Shown here in pieces: positions 8,836 to 20,370 of a stretch of DNA of 64,000 nucleotides. The DNA is taken from assembly GCA_001592805.2 (NCBI GenBank), contig CP051139.1:868001-932000 (forward strand), given 5' to 3'. Position numbers and translations under genes: made by a program. The notes beneath the pieces were generated by a model, which had not been told where the DNA came from, searched no databases, and saw nothing but the letters and a program-made list of their open reading frames with translations. Source of the stretch: Peltaster fructicola (lineage: Eukaryota > Ascomycota > Dothideomycetes). Numbering within the stretch: the first letter of the stretch is position 1; each line of letters starts with the position of its first letter.

Positions 8836-11828
8836 ATGGCGGGCCTGCATCAATCGCCTTGGAGTGGCACAGACTCCAACTTCGCGAACAGTCCTCCCGT
8901 GCCGGGTCAGAGCTCGGCTCAAGCAGCGACCATTCGCGATGCAGCAGCACATCAACGAACGTACCAAGGTAGTATTTCAAACAATGTCTTGAAGGCATGA
9001 CTGACGTTCCTTAAGCTTGCATACCATGTCGCCAGCGCAAAGTCAAATGCGATCTAGGTGCGGTAGACAACCCTCATGATCCACCATGCTCGCGATGCCG
9101 ACGGGAACAAAAGGATTGCTACTTCTCCTCTACACGACGCAAGAAGAAAGGCGGAGGTACGGAGATAGAGGAGGGTGAAGGGGAAGACAACAGTGTCGTA
9201 AAGGCAGGGCGCAAGCGACTGCGGAATGAGCAAGCTGAGGACGAGCCTCGAGATCGACCTCGTACACCTGGAGGATCCTACGGTAGAGCACAACCACTCC
9301 AGCGACCAGGACCAGCGAAGCCACAACAGTATGGCGAGGAGGATATCAAAGCTAGCGAGCAGACCACCGCGATGCTGCAGGGCGCAGAAGTTCATGGCGG
9401 ACACGATGCGCTGAAAGTCCTTATGGAGGCTGCTGGGATTCGTGGACGAGCAGCGAGCACGACCAGTAATGGCAGACCCAACTACGGTGGTATGACATCT
9501 GGAGGACTCCCGCCCACGACAAGCCCAATTCTCGAACAGGTCAATGCTGCTGGTTTCACTTCAAGCGCGATGCGGCGCAGCTCAACATCGAACAACAAGA
9601 ACACAACACTCATACCAAATGAGCCTGCTATAGAGATAGTCTCTTCGGATGCGCCGGGCTACAAGGCTGCCATCAAGGCATGGTCAAGATTCCGCTTCGT
9701 GCGTGCAGGCTGGTTCACCGCCAAGGAAGGCATTACATATGTGGCATACTTCTACAAGTATTTGTCACCACTCACGCCCGTCACTCTCCCTGACTTCAGC
9801 AATCTCGAGTTGCACGAGCGATTGCTCGAACACGAACCAATGCTGGTCGTCACTGTATTGCTCGTCGCCTCACGACACATGCGCCTAGAAGGTCCTGGTT
9901 CAGTCTCTCGACCACATACCATCCATCATAAGCTGTGGCGGTATCTACAAGGCATGGTCGATAGGGTCACCTGGGGTCAGGAGCAATTCGGTGGTGGCTT
10001 CTGTGGTGCCGGGTCACAGCCGGGTTGTGATGTTAATCCGTTGACACGTAAAGGACTTCGAACACTTGGCACTGTCGAGTCACTCATGCTGCTGACCGAG
10101 TGGCACCCTCGGGCTATGCACTTCCCTCCTGATGAGGCCGACGATGAACTGATGGCACCAGCTTCACCATCAGCAACATCAGAAAACGAGCTGACAGACG
10201 ACGGTGTTAAGGGTATCGGAGGACAGCGCATGGATTCGTGGCTTGAGCCATGCTGGAGAAGCGACAGGATGTGTTGGATGCTACTAGGCATGGCTATGTC
10301 ACTCGCATTCGAAATCGGCGTCTTCGACAAGAGCGAATGGCAGCGTCATGCATACAACACAAGCGGACAGCCAATGTCTGCCGACGAGCTACGAGCGTAC
10401 AACAGACGTCGAGGCCATGTTCGCGATCTTCTCCTTGTGTATGTCACTCAGACTAGTGGTCGGCTGGGACTCACATCCATGCTGCCACGCAACTACAGCA
10501 AACCAGAAGACAGCGATCTCTTTGACATCCCGCAAGGCGGACATGTGTCGATCCAAGATAAAGTCTTGCAATTCTGGCTTCGCATAGCCGCGATCATGCG
10601 TGAGGGCAACCAGAAGATGTTCGCCAACAAGAAAGCGACTCGCGACCTCATCAAGTCTGGCCAATACAGACACACCCTTGAAGAGTTCCGGCCACTCCTG
10701 GTACAGTGGCGCAAGGAGTTCGAAGCGTGCTCTGTCATACCAAAGTTCATGCGGTTCATCTTGGCCATTGAGTATTGCTACTGTCGGGTCTACCTCAACG
10801 CACTCAGTTTGCAAGCTGTCGCTGAGCGCTGCGCAAATGTGTTCCCACAGCTCAACGTCCCGCAGATGGATCTCTCCAAGCCTACGGTCAGCACCAACGG
10901 CATTCGTACAGACGTCCCTATTGCTCCGCAGACTCTGCACAATCTGCTTGGTGACGACAGGGTTTACATGAACGAGGTGCGAGACGCTGCTTGTAATCTC
11001 CTCAGCATCGTCGTGGACGGCCTCTATCCAGGCGAATACCTTCGTCATGCACCGGTGCGAACTTACTTCCGCATCATCAGCGTGGCCATCATGCTCTGCA
11101 AGTCATTCTCACTAGGAGCTAGTGGCCATGATATCAACGACAGCTTGACGTTGATGGACAAGACGGTGGCTGCTTTGCGAACCTGCATTGTGGACGACGT
11201 GCATGTTGCATCTCGCTTTGCAGACTTGCTGGACGTGCTGATCCAGAATCTGAAGCCTCGTCTGGTGCGCATATCAGCGGATGGTAGAGTAGCTCGCAGC
11301 ACGAAGCAGAGTGTTCGCACTACACCTGTTGCAGGCCAAGAAGCTCCTGCTCCTACCACCAACCAGACTCACTATGCTCAGCAGCAGTACTCCAATCTAG
11401 ACACGGCACAGAACAACTGGAGCTATCCATCGAGCAACACTCTCGCCGGTTTCTCTGACTCTCCTTACGACGTAATGGGCAACTACAGTGTATCCGTAAT
11501 GCCGCCTCCAGGCTTCGCCGATCATAGCACACCTATGGTCCACACCTCTACTCATGCAGATGCTGCAGCTGGGTATGCTAGCACGTTCGCCAATGACAAT
11601 AACATCGAAGCATTTGACCAGAACTTTCTCAACGGAGGCAACGATTTCATCTCAAACGACAGCACAGACTGGTTTGCTCTACCACTTGATCCTCTTCTGG
11701 GCCTGCCGGCGGGTGCAGACATTAACCAGACTATGTACGGGCCAGAAGTCGCAGGCCAGGATATGCTCGAGCTGTTGCTCACCAATCCGAACGCCAGCAA
11801 CAACGGTCACAACAATATGATGCAATAG
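8836..11828 (+). CDS. Zn2Cys6 transcription factor, Aro80-type
   Basis: Exons 8836-8968 and 9016-11828 (47-nt intron with GTAGTA donor, CTGAC branch, TTAAG acceptor) give 981 residues. The junction falls just before the zinc cluster, whose spacing is CX2CX6CX12CX2CX6C, with CDLGAVDNPHDPPCSRCRRE in the middle as in Aro80-type factors. A basic KKK segment and a long regulatory region follow, containing GTVESLMLLTEWHPRA and WLEPCWRSDRMCWMLLG. The tail is Asn/Gln/Ser-rich. Yeast Aro80 activates aromatic amino-acid catabolism; a similar role is inferred only. A DAHP synthase gene lies 31 kb away, so no cluster is implied. Confidence 0.8.
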
Positions 11829-12017
11829 ATCAACACTTCACCCGGGACTGTCGGTATCGCTGCTCTGTGACAGGGCCTCTTGCCTCTGAAAGCATCGTTT
11901 TACACGGCTAGATGCTGATTGGTCTATGAAAGGCATCCTGATTAAACTAATGATTGCTGCGTACGATACCCATGGAGCCTCTAATGACATAGCATTGTTG
12001 GTAATGAAAAATAACAA

Positions 12018-13106
12018 CTACTTCTTCTGGTCGATACTGTACGTTGCTGCTAGCCTCTTCATTAAATGTTCTCTTGCACTTATAACACCTTGTGGACCAT
12101 TGTCCTCCAAGATTCTCTCCTTGACGATCTTGCTAGGAACAGGTTCGAGCATGACATCGTCTAGCGGATGACAGAAGTATGCAATACTGTATCGATCACC
12201 AGCATCCTTGGCCTGAGTAGGGAACACAACCCTGTGCACAGTTGATTTGAGTAAGCCAGTAGTCCAATCTTCCAAGAGGTCGCCTATGTTCACAAGAATA
12301 GGCAATGGTTTACGGACCTCGAGGTTGTTCGTTGGATCCACAGGAACAGCTACCCATGAGCCGTCTGCTGCGCGGATTTCAAGGCCTGGCTGTCCGGGGA
12401 GCTGGAAAAGAAGAGTGATAGAGCCATAGTCACTGTGTGCACCAGCCCTGATGTCATCAATAGAAGCATCGAGAGCAGTGTGTAGTGCTGGATAGTACAG
12501 CACTCTCAGAATGGTGCCTGACTTGCCGGCGGATTGATCGTGCCTTGAGGTAAACCAGTCTGGCTCGATCGACAGCGCCCGAGCAAAATGAGATAATATG
12601 CGAAGACACAGCTGCTGACATGCTTGCTGAAACCTGACGATGGTCTCCTTGTGCGGCTGAAGTGGTCCCGGTAATGGTTGATCTGCTGCTAGAGGAGAGG
12701 ATATGTTCAGTGCTCTGCAACGTGCATCAGTGTTGTTTGTGCAGGAGACAAGACTGGATGATCGGAAGCGTCGCTGTAAGGAGACCATGAGTACCTACTC
12801 CTTGACATCAGGCTTCTTCTGCGTCGCTGGGTCAAGCTTCTCAACTCCTTGTTTCAGCCACCCTACATTGTCGCCAGCTGAGTTTGATTTGATGGCTACC
12901 TGCTCCTTGAGATCAAGTGGTAATGCAAAGAAGTTCTTCGACAATGCAAAAAGCTCGTCCAATAATGGCGGCGATATGCCCGCATGATTGTTCTCAACAT
13001 ACACGAAGCCATGAGTTGAAGCTGCAGCAAGGAGCTCTCTGGAAGCAGCGGGATTGCTCGTACTAATATCTATGACTGGTATCGAGAGAGCGTGCTCCTC
13101 GGTCAT
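12018..13106 (-). CDS. 2-oxoglutarate/Fe(II) oxygenase, isopenicillin-N-synthase family
   Basis: Exons 13106-12799 and 12714-12018 join across an 84-nt intron (donor GTAGGT, acceptor TTGCAG), giving 334 residues. The N-terminal DIOX_N part begins IPVIDIST and includes HGFVYVENNHAG. The catalytic half has the metal ligands in AHSDYGS (HxD), the distal His in STVHRVVFP, and the 2OG-binding R-x-S in RYSIAYF. The family hydroxylates, desaturates or cyclises small molecules; the substrate cannot be read from sequence. There is no biosynthetic cluster around it. It is divergent from the next gene with 299 bp between start codons. Confidence 0.85.
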
Positions 13107-13405
13107 GATCGTAAATGCTGTGGTTTTGGCTGCGATGTTGGCATAAGCGAGAGGTCTTCTCGAAGTGAGATAGATAACGTCGACAATGCTGAGGTAATCC
13201 ACTAATATCATTAGAAACTACCGATTGGTTGGTGGCCTACAAGCATCACCACCCTGCAGGTACCATAAAGCACCATTTGACATCGTCGTCAAAGCCATCC
13301 TCGCAGTCCTCACTACGACACATTGCCGTCACAAGCGACATGACGCCGAGTCGTGTGACGATCCAGCTGCCACGTTCGTCTCACACAGGCTGAGCCCACA
13401 CAAGC

Positions 13406-14977
13406 ATGCGACCCAACAGCTCGATACGCTTCTACGCCTTCACAGCAGCTGTCTTCCTCATAGTTGTTGGCGTTGGCATCACCTTTCGCAGTTCATTCCC
13501 TCAGCCTGGCGAGGTCATTGAGGGTTTCAAGAGTTTTCGGCCACTACACGATAACCATGACCAAGCACAACATCAGCCTCCTCAAGCACCAGAGGAATCT
13601 CCTTTGATTCATGCGCCTGCGCCTGTCACCACCGCACATGCACAAGTGAAGGCTTCACCAGCGGATAAGCTGTCAACGTCCTCCACGTTGTCTACAGCGC
13701 CATGGAGTCCGACCCAGTACGATGAGGTGCCACTTCCAGATCTTGACAAATGGCCTGGCCCAGGTCCAGACGGTCTTTACGGAGACCTCACAGACCTTAT
13801 CAGTGAGGAGTTCCACCGATACTCGAATGAGGATCAGAAAAAGAGGCACTTGAACATAACATCGAAGATGACTTCACACAAGAAGTTTATGAAGATCGAC
13901 TGGCTGGGAGATCACGAAGGCTACAACCCTAGCCTGATACCGCATCCCTCGAAAGAAAATACTTGGATCGTAATAGCACAGAGGGATAAGCACAATGATG
14001 ACAATACACACCATTCGCAAGAGCTGTTATGTGAGGCGACTTTTGTGGACGACATGATTCGGTGCACTCGCTCACCACTCATGTTGCCTATTGCTTCGAC
14101 CACTAGCAATTACTGCGATGAGGCCATGGGTTGGTTCAATACGAATATGGGACCTCACGACGCACGTCTCTATCATGGTCGCGACAGGCCGTATGTCATG
14201 TATAACCAGCAGTCCGCCTACAGCTGTGTTGGACAATGGCTGCAAGATGCTCGGAGACTGGTAGATTACGATGGCAACATCACAGACAGGACCGAGAACT
14301 TCTTCCAACCGATAAATCTGCAGAAGGTGGGCGGGAAGTATGGCATGGTCGAGAAGAATTGGTATCTCTTCTGGGACAACAAAGGCGAGGTCTACATCCA
14401 CCACAATCTGTCACCTCGAAGGTTGTTTGGAAAGCTCAACCCGGACGGCAGTGTGGGACGCGACCTCTCAGCAGCCTCTCAAACGCATGACACCGCCTGT
14501 ATGGCACGGTTGATGCCAAAGCTCAGGAATACCACCTGGGAGTACATTCATCAGGCCAGCAATGCGTTGGAGATCACTCTGTGTAAGCGAGCCGACGCAG
14601 ATTGTACGCCCACAGATGACAATACATTCATCTTTCACATATTTCAGACGAAGACGTTCTACGCACACGGCCAATACGAGCCGTACTTCATACTATTCAA
14701 GCGAACAGCGCCATTTGAGCTGTACGCGATATCGAAGACACCCTTCTGGTACTTTGGACGAGGGACAGCATTTGGGAAGTGGAGACTTGAGCCCAAAAAG
14801 CCGAAAGATCAAAGCCAAATGATCTTTACAACAGCGATGGGCTGGAAGCAGAGAGGCCAGACATATGGCGGCTTCCTGGACGATGAACTGATGATCTCCT
14901 TTGGTGTAGAAGACAAGCATAGTGGTGTTATAGACGTCACCGTTGGTGATCTGATTGCTGATGTGGCTTACTGTTGA
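13406..14977 (+). CDS. type II membrane protein with probable glycan-active propeller domain
   Basis: One exon, 523 residues. A short cytosolic N-terminus (MRPNSSIRFY) precedes one hydrophobic anchor at about 8-27, then a Pro/Gln-rich stem to about residue 110, the layout of Golgi-type enzymes. The large lumenal domain contains NPSLIPHP near 170, repeated Trp/Tyr strands, and ends in FLDDELMISFGVEDKHSGVIDV. That ending resembles the last blade of five-bladed propeller glycoside hydrolase/phosphorylase-like folds (GH130/GH43 type). The fold is my inference from motif style, and no activity should be assumed. The stop lies 15 bp from the convergent DUF1308 gene. Confidence 0.7.
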   Translation: MRPNSSIRFYAFTAAVFLIVVGVGITFRSSFPQPGEVIEGFKSFRPLHDNHDQAQHQPPQAPEESPLIHAPAPVTTAHAQVKASPADKLSTSSTLSTAPWSPTQYDEVPLPDLDKWPGPGPDGLYGDLTDLISEEFHRYSNEDQKKRHLNITSKMTSHKKFMKIDWLGDHEGYNPSLIPHPSKENTWIVIAQRDKHNDDNTHHSQELLCEATFVDDMIRCTRSPLMLPIASTTSNYCDEAMGWFNTNMGPHDARLYHGRDRPYVMYNQQSAYSCVGQWLQDARRLVDYDGNITDRTENFFQPINLQKVGGKYGMVEKNWYLFWDNKGEVYIHHNLSPRRLFGKLNPDGSVGRDLSAASQTHDTACMARLMPKLRNTTWEYIHQASNALEITLCKRADADCTPTDDNTFIFHIFQTKTFYAHGQYEPYFILFKRTAPFELYAISKTPFWYFGRGTAFGKWRLEPKKPKDQSQMIFTTAMGWKQRGQTYGGFLDDELMISFGVEDKHSGVIDVTVGDLIADVAYC

Positions 14978-14992
14978 TAGATTTGTACAGCA

Positions 14993-16633
14993 TCAGTATG
15001 TCGCTGCATTCTTGGCTTCGAGAACATCACTATAGTCGTAGCCGTTGGGTCGAAGATCAACCACCTCGTGTCCCTCGCGAAGTGAAAGAACATCGAGCCC
15101 GTTTCTTCGTTGGTTTTCACGGCGGAGAGGGTCTGGCAGTGGCCATGCACCTTCTTTGTCCTCCTTCTTTGTTGCGTTTCGCTTCTCCTTGCCGACCAAG
15201 GACCTTGCTGTTGGGCACAGCCAAATATTGGGCCAGACTGATTCAGGCAGGTCGTTGTATTTCTCGAAGTCAGTCTCGATCTGCTTAACCACAGTCCTGT
15301 TGCTAGTGATAGTCGTCCGTCCACTGGCCCAACCATGCAAGAAGATCGATTTATTGATATTTGTCATCAGTGCAGTTATTTCATGGGCTTCTTCAGGGAG
15401 CTTTGCGAGACAGTCGTCCTCGTTCTGATCGACGACCCTGATAGGCAGCTGCCAGTCGCTCGGAACTTCATGGGCAGACCACTGCTGCATCTCTACGATG
15501 AGGTCTGTCTGCGTCTTGCTATTGTCTGCGCCCATCATGATTGCTGTGCGGGCCTTCTCTGACGCAGTGCCGATAGTGTCCACAATCTCTTGCATGCGAG
15601 TTGCTGCTTCAGTTGTGCAGACGAGCATGTGCTTACCCATTGCAGGATACAGCATCGAGGGTAGCAAGTTCTCATTGCCTTCAATCTCGACTTGTCGTTT
15701 CAAAGCTGTGTGGAACCACGGCTCTTTCGACACTTTGGCATGCGAGAACTCGGAGACTAGCGCCAGCAGTATCGTACAGTCGATGTTGATCACATCGCTG
15801 AACGATGAGAATGGGTCTGGTGCCATGGTCGTAAGAACGTCCGAGATACGCGGGACTTGACCGCTGTCCTTGCCACATACGACCTCAACGCCTGCTTCCC
15901 GGCACTGCTCTATCACTCGATCGATCTCATCGGCTTCGCCTTCGATGACTCGCGGTAGTATGAGCACAACTCTGGGATGTCTCGTCCTGACCTTAGTGTA
16001 CCGAGCGGCAATGGCGAGCTCTCTCGCCATCTTGACGATCGGCAGATCAAGCTCATCATCAGACCTCTCGTCCAGTGAAGCAGAGTCGCTGCCAGAATCT
16101 CCTATCTCCCAGCCTTGCTTTGCGAGATCAAAGAGCATTCGAGTGTTGTTGAGTAGAGAGATCTTGATCCAAGTCTGTCCTGCGTCGACAATGGCATCGA
16201 CAACACAGCTGGCATTGAGATCGCTGCTTCGCTGTAGACGTCGTCTTCGGGGTACTGCTTTGGTCGGAGGCTTGGCAGGTAGATGAGGTGAAGGATAGTA
16301 TACTCGCTTCTGAAGAGCCACTAGTTTTGAGGAGCTTTTCACGGTCGACCACACCTTTTCGAGAAATGGTAGATTTGAAGACTTGGCGATGTGATATGAG
16401 CTCTGCTCAGGCTGCTTCTGGCAGAGACGCTCCAGCATCGCTAGCTCAGAACGCACAGTGCCATGGTAATGTGCTGTCTCGACAGTTGACCCTTGTCGTA
16501 TGGACCTAAGATGTTGCTTGAACACTTCTAGCTCTGCTAGGATGACTTGGGTCCTATCCTTCAGGTCGTCCAGCAGCTGCGTGATATGAGAGGTGTCGTC
16601 CGTATCGTGCGCATCATCTTGACCGTCACTCAT
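14993..16633 (-). CDS. DUF1308 / C7orf25-like (UPF0415) protein
   Basis: One exon, 546 residues from ATG 16633 (MSDGQDDAHD); an in-frame ATG 66 nt upstream is also possible. The central block matches DUF1308: VVDAIVDAGQTWIKIS, then LLFDLAKQGWEIGDSGSD, an acidic stretch, then KMARELAIAAR, RHPRVVLILPR and VVCGKDSG (about 150-260). A PIN-like DINIDCTILLALVSE stretch follows. Human C7orf25 has no settled biochemical role, so none is claimed. It shares a 181-bp bidirectional promoter with SRP9. Confidence 0.75.
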   Translation of the reverse strand: MSDGQDDAHDTDDTSHITQLLDDLKDRTQVILAELEVFKQHLRSIRQGSTVETAHYHGTVRSELAMLERLCQKQPEQSSYHIAKSSNLPFLEKVWSTVKSSSKLVALQKRVYYPSPHLPAKPPTKAVPRRRRLQRSSDLNASCVVDAIVDAGQTWIKISLLNNTRMLFDLAKQGWEIGDSGSDSASLDERSDDELDLPIVKMARELAIAARYTKVRTRHPRVVLILPRVIEGEADEIDRVIEQCREAGVEVVCGKDSGQVPRISDVLTTMAPDPFSSFSDVINIDCTILLALVSEFSHAKVSKEPWFHTALKRQVEIEGNENLLPSMLYPAMGKHMLVCTTEAATRMQEIVDTIGTASEKARTAIMMGADNSKTQTDLIVEMQQWSAHEVPSDWQLPIRVVDQNEDDCLAKLPEEAHEITALMTNINKSIFLHGWASGRTTITSNRTVVKQIETDFEKYNDLPESVWPNIWLCPTARSLVGKEKRNATKKEDKEGAWPLPDPLRRENQRRNGLDVLSLREGHEVVDLRPNGYDYSDVLEAKNAATY

Positions 16634-16814
16634 GGTCGTGATCTCGACGAGTTGTCCTTGTCCAGAACTCAGGTCCAGCCCACAATTGTCGAAATACACA
16701 AATGACGTCCAGGGTTCTCAAAATGGAAGTCGTGGGGTGTTGACTCGCGTGCTTTCGAAATTCATCATTGCACAGACAAACCTCGCCTCACGAACACGCA
16801 GCGATTGGGCAGCC

Positions 16815-17363
16815 ATGGTGTATCTCAGCACCCTCGAAGAGTGGCAGAAGCAGTCGATGCTGCTACTGCAAGCACGACCAGAATCGGTACGCCCACGAAG
16901 CACAACCGTAGGGCCACGACTGAACGATCACAGGCTCGCGTGACGACGAAATACAACATACCCAATCTCACCTCCGCCAAGTACCAGCGAAAAGAGCGTG
17001 GAAACAAGGATGAAACGGACAAGAGCGGTGACACGCCACGAGTGCCACGAGCAACGATCACTTTGAAGACATATGATCCAGTGTCTGGCACGACGCTGAA
17101 GTTCAAGACCGATCGCGCAGCAGATGTAGGCAGGACGATCGCAGGTTTAGGAAGTCTAGGACGCCATATGGCTGGACTGCCGCCGAAGGCTGAGGGTGAG
17201 ATCCTCCTCATGGTGTATGAGCTCGCTGATGGTTGTAGTGAAAGAAGCTGTCGACGAGCCGATGGAGTCAGTGAATACCACCAACACTGCAGACAACAAG
17301 CCCACCGCGCAGCCAACGAGTGGTGGTGGAGCTAGCAAGAAAAAGAAGAAGGGTAAGAAATGA
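16815..17363 (+). CDS. SRP9: signal recognition particle subunit SRP9
   Basis: Three exons, 16815-16886, 16934-17195 and 17239-17363, with introns of 47 and 43 nt, give 152 residues. The N-terminus MVYLSTLEEWQKQSMLLLQA and the later TITLKTYDPVSGTTLKFKT plus GRTIAGLGSLGRHMAGLP are the SRP9/Srp21 core. The tail is acidic, then Gly-rich, and ends in KKKKKGKK. SRP9 (Srp21 in yeast) with SRP14 forms the Alu domain of SRP, which slows elongation while ribosomes are delivered to the ER. The short fungal basic tail is typical. Confidence 0.85.
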
Positions 17364-20300
17364 TGATGGTAGTACACACCCATGTCGAAGCATCAACCAT
17401 ACACAACTGCTATACATCGGAAGAGCTAGCCTATTGCTGCAGGTGCATACGGCTATGCCGAGTGCACAGCAGCTTCACGACTGAACCGATCGCACTGCCG
17501 TCACTCCCCAACGCCAACACCCTGAAACACAACTACAAGGCAGTACGTATCGAAGGGGCCAGGACGACAGACAAGAGTCGACAACCTGCCAGATGGTATC
17601 GCAAAGGCACTGAACCACATGGGACAGCCTGGCCAATGTCGTTGGAATGCAGCTAGTTGCGGCGTCCTGCTGCACATAACACGATCGAGATTATGATTCA
17701 GCTGGTCGTCTACGTACACTACCAAAAAAGCACGTACGCGCCACATGCTGTATACCTCGCGATGGATGTCACCACGAGGCTGGCCAGCCCGCCGGCTTCC
17801 TTCATTGGGACATGAGTCGTGGTCATGCATACCGCACCAGTCTGGGGTGCACTTTGTGAGCAGCTTAGGGTCTGACAACTGCACAGTGGAGCACCTGAGT
17901 GAACGATTCTGCAAACAGTGATCAAAGATTGACGATCAATGATGTAGTTGGACTTGTTGCCAGCTTCGCGCCTGAATGCCCGACGATCATCGCCTTGTAG
18001 GCTGAAGAGCTTGCACAAAGTTCATGCATGACAGCTTGAGACACGATCCCGACGTCCTGCCTCTTGTCAGCGCCTCGGCCACGACTACCGCCGTGGGTCT
18101 GGCTTAGAGATCTTCGATTCGCCCTTGTGGGCCATCTTCAAAGCCTGGTGACTCTGTGACGCTATGTAGTTCATGCGTGCGACCAAGCCACGTCGCAGGT
18201 TGAACTCGTGGTTGTGGGTCAAGGACGGCCTAGTAGTTGCTGCTCAGGAGATCTCGGCGAGCCTTACGCTTGCAAGCCAAATCCTTGACACATTGCTCGC
18301 TCCTTCGCGAAACTGCAAGCCAGCTCAGCCGCCTATAGCTCGCCAGGGAGCAGCCACTGGCAGTGCTCATCTCGCTCATTCATAGTCTGTGGCGCCAAGA
18401 GACTAACGCCCAGCCTGCAGAATCTGGGGAAGATAGCTTCGCAGAAGTATGGCCGAGGATTCTGCGCTCATTGCTTGAATCTGCCGTGACGTTGCGCAGC
18501 ACGCTATCACCCAGGTATATGGTAGTCTTGCTGCTTAAGTCTCCTGCTTGTTGGAACCGTCTGGTGATCGAGCAGTCCCTGAGCAGGGCAGACGGCATTC
18601 TGCCACGGACCTCGTGTTTGAAAGGTCACGGGACAAGGAACATCCTTGCGGCTTGAATGCCGTATGTGTCCTTAGGGCCATTCGCTTGAGTAGCACCATC
18701 TGCACGCTATGGCACATGATGCATTCTCTTGTCTGGAGCCGCGCTATCCGTCCATTGCGCCTTTGACATCCACAAGATGCCGCACAGAGAAGTGGTGAGA
18801 CATGCCAGCCGAGAGAAGTGTGCTTCTCAACGAGATGTGCTTACAATCCTGTGGATTCGATGACATCGGTATGGGTCGTGCAGTCGAATGACGGTCCTAG
18901 TTATTAGTATTAAGCCGCACAGAGATGATCCAGCTAGAGCAGAAGGAGTTTAGTAGATGCGTGAGACATTTGTACGCAGTCAGACTAGCACAAGAAATGG
19001 GTGTGAAGTGCGACAGGACAGCGAAGTGAGCAAAGATGTGCATCAGAACTCTGAGCTGTGCAATAAAGCTTCTTCGTGGCAGGCCGCGCTCAAGCAATGG
19101 CACCCCATTAGTTCTCGACTGACGATCTTGGTCATATCAAACCTTGATCATCGCTTCGAACACGGTTGCGCCAGTATGGTCCCGAGTCGATCTCCAAAGG
19201 GTCGAATGGCTGGATAGCGGCTCTGTTGGCCAAACACGCGGCCGTTGGCGGCTCAGTGAAATTTTGTGGATTGAGTAGCAAGCCTGGTTCCTTCTCGGTG
19301 CTCATGCATGCAAGAAATTCATAGGTACGTATCTTTTTGGCTGCTAGCCGATAGCTTGAGGACCCTGTACCTTGCTCTTCGCGATTTTGTAGGCGAGATG
19401 TGCTTCAGATCTGTGGTGAAGGCGGCGTTATGCAGCTATGCGAGAGCTCCGTTTTCGATGGCAGCAGCAGCAATGGAAGCTTCTGAGCTCAGGGATGATG
19501 TGCAGACTAGCGCTGGTGTGCGAGGGCGTTGATGACGGTGATGATGTCCGGATGAGAGAGATGAGAGATGAGAGGACGGAGAGCGAACTGTAAAAAGCCA
19601 AATCGCAAGCACCCTCCAGTCGCCGCTGCCTTTTCCGGGGAAAACAGTCTGGGGAACTGGAGTTGAGAGCGTCGTGCCGCGACTGACATCCGCATCGTTG
19701 CGTGAGTTGACCCGTAACTGTCAAGAATAGCAAGTGATCGAAGGGGCTTCAAAGCAGCTAGCCAACGTCCAGAACTGCAGCATCAAGCATGAACCAGCGT
19801 TTGCAACAGGCTTGGTCTCTTCAACTTGGCATTTTTCCCGCGCTCCGAGTCAACGGAGTGGCTTGACCACGATTTGACTACAGATCAAAACTCTAATCGT
19901 CTCGCCTTCCTCACGCACCTGACGTCTCTGTGCTAAGCTGTCTGCATTCTCTGTCGTCCTGCGATCTGCTACTCTGCTGACCTCGTCTTCTTCCCAAGCT
20001 TTACCACACTTTTATACCCACATAACCCACTCAGCGCTCTCGCATTGACTATTACTATCTACGCACACACAATCACATAATCAACGCATTTCGGAGTTCT
20101 GTGCCAGACGGCAGGCATTAGTGCGGTACTTGAAACGACAAGGTTGAAGAACAAGGCAGGCCACAACCTGGGAGAAGAGCTCTAAGCTACACTCGATCTT
20201 CCATTTCATCAACCTCAAGCACTTTTGTGCTGCTTATTACACAGCATATCGATTGAGCTCCTGACCCAAGCAGCTCGCCCGCTCGGACCAGAGCAGCAGC

Positions 20301-20369
20301 ATTCGGAGCCGCCACCGACTCGCCTCCTTCACAGTGTTCCTTATACCTTCGGATGCCTACGGTGTGGTA
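17364..20369. other. 3-kb gene-free region upstream of the C2H2 regulator
   Basis: No ORF here has family similarity or sensible codon bias, and I found no tRNA boxes or long repeats. The last 500 bases are C/T-rich and likely form a long promoter and leader of the C2H2 regulator. A non-coding RNA cannot be excluded. Confidence 0.5.
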
Positions 20370-20370
20370 A
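20353..20370 (+). promoter_or_regulatory. 5-codon uORF overlapping the C2H2 regulator start (TAATG)
   Basis: ATG at 20353 encodes M-P-T-V-W and stops with TAA at 20368-20370. The final A is also the A of the main ATG at 20370. TAATG junctions allow termination coupled to reinitiation. Confidence 0.5.

Noticed and set aside
17364-20352. Several 60-140 codon ORFs in the 3-kb gap
   Set aside because: They overlap on both strands, many start at non-ATG codons, and none shows a motif or codon bias.
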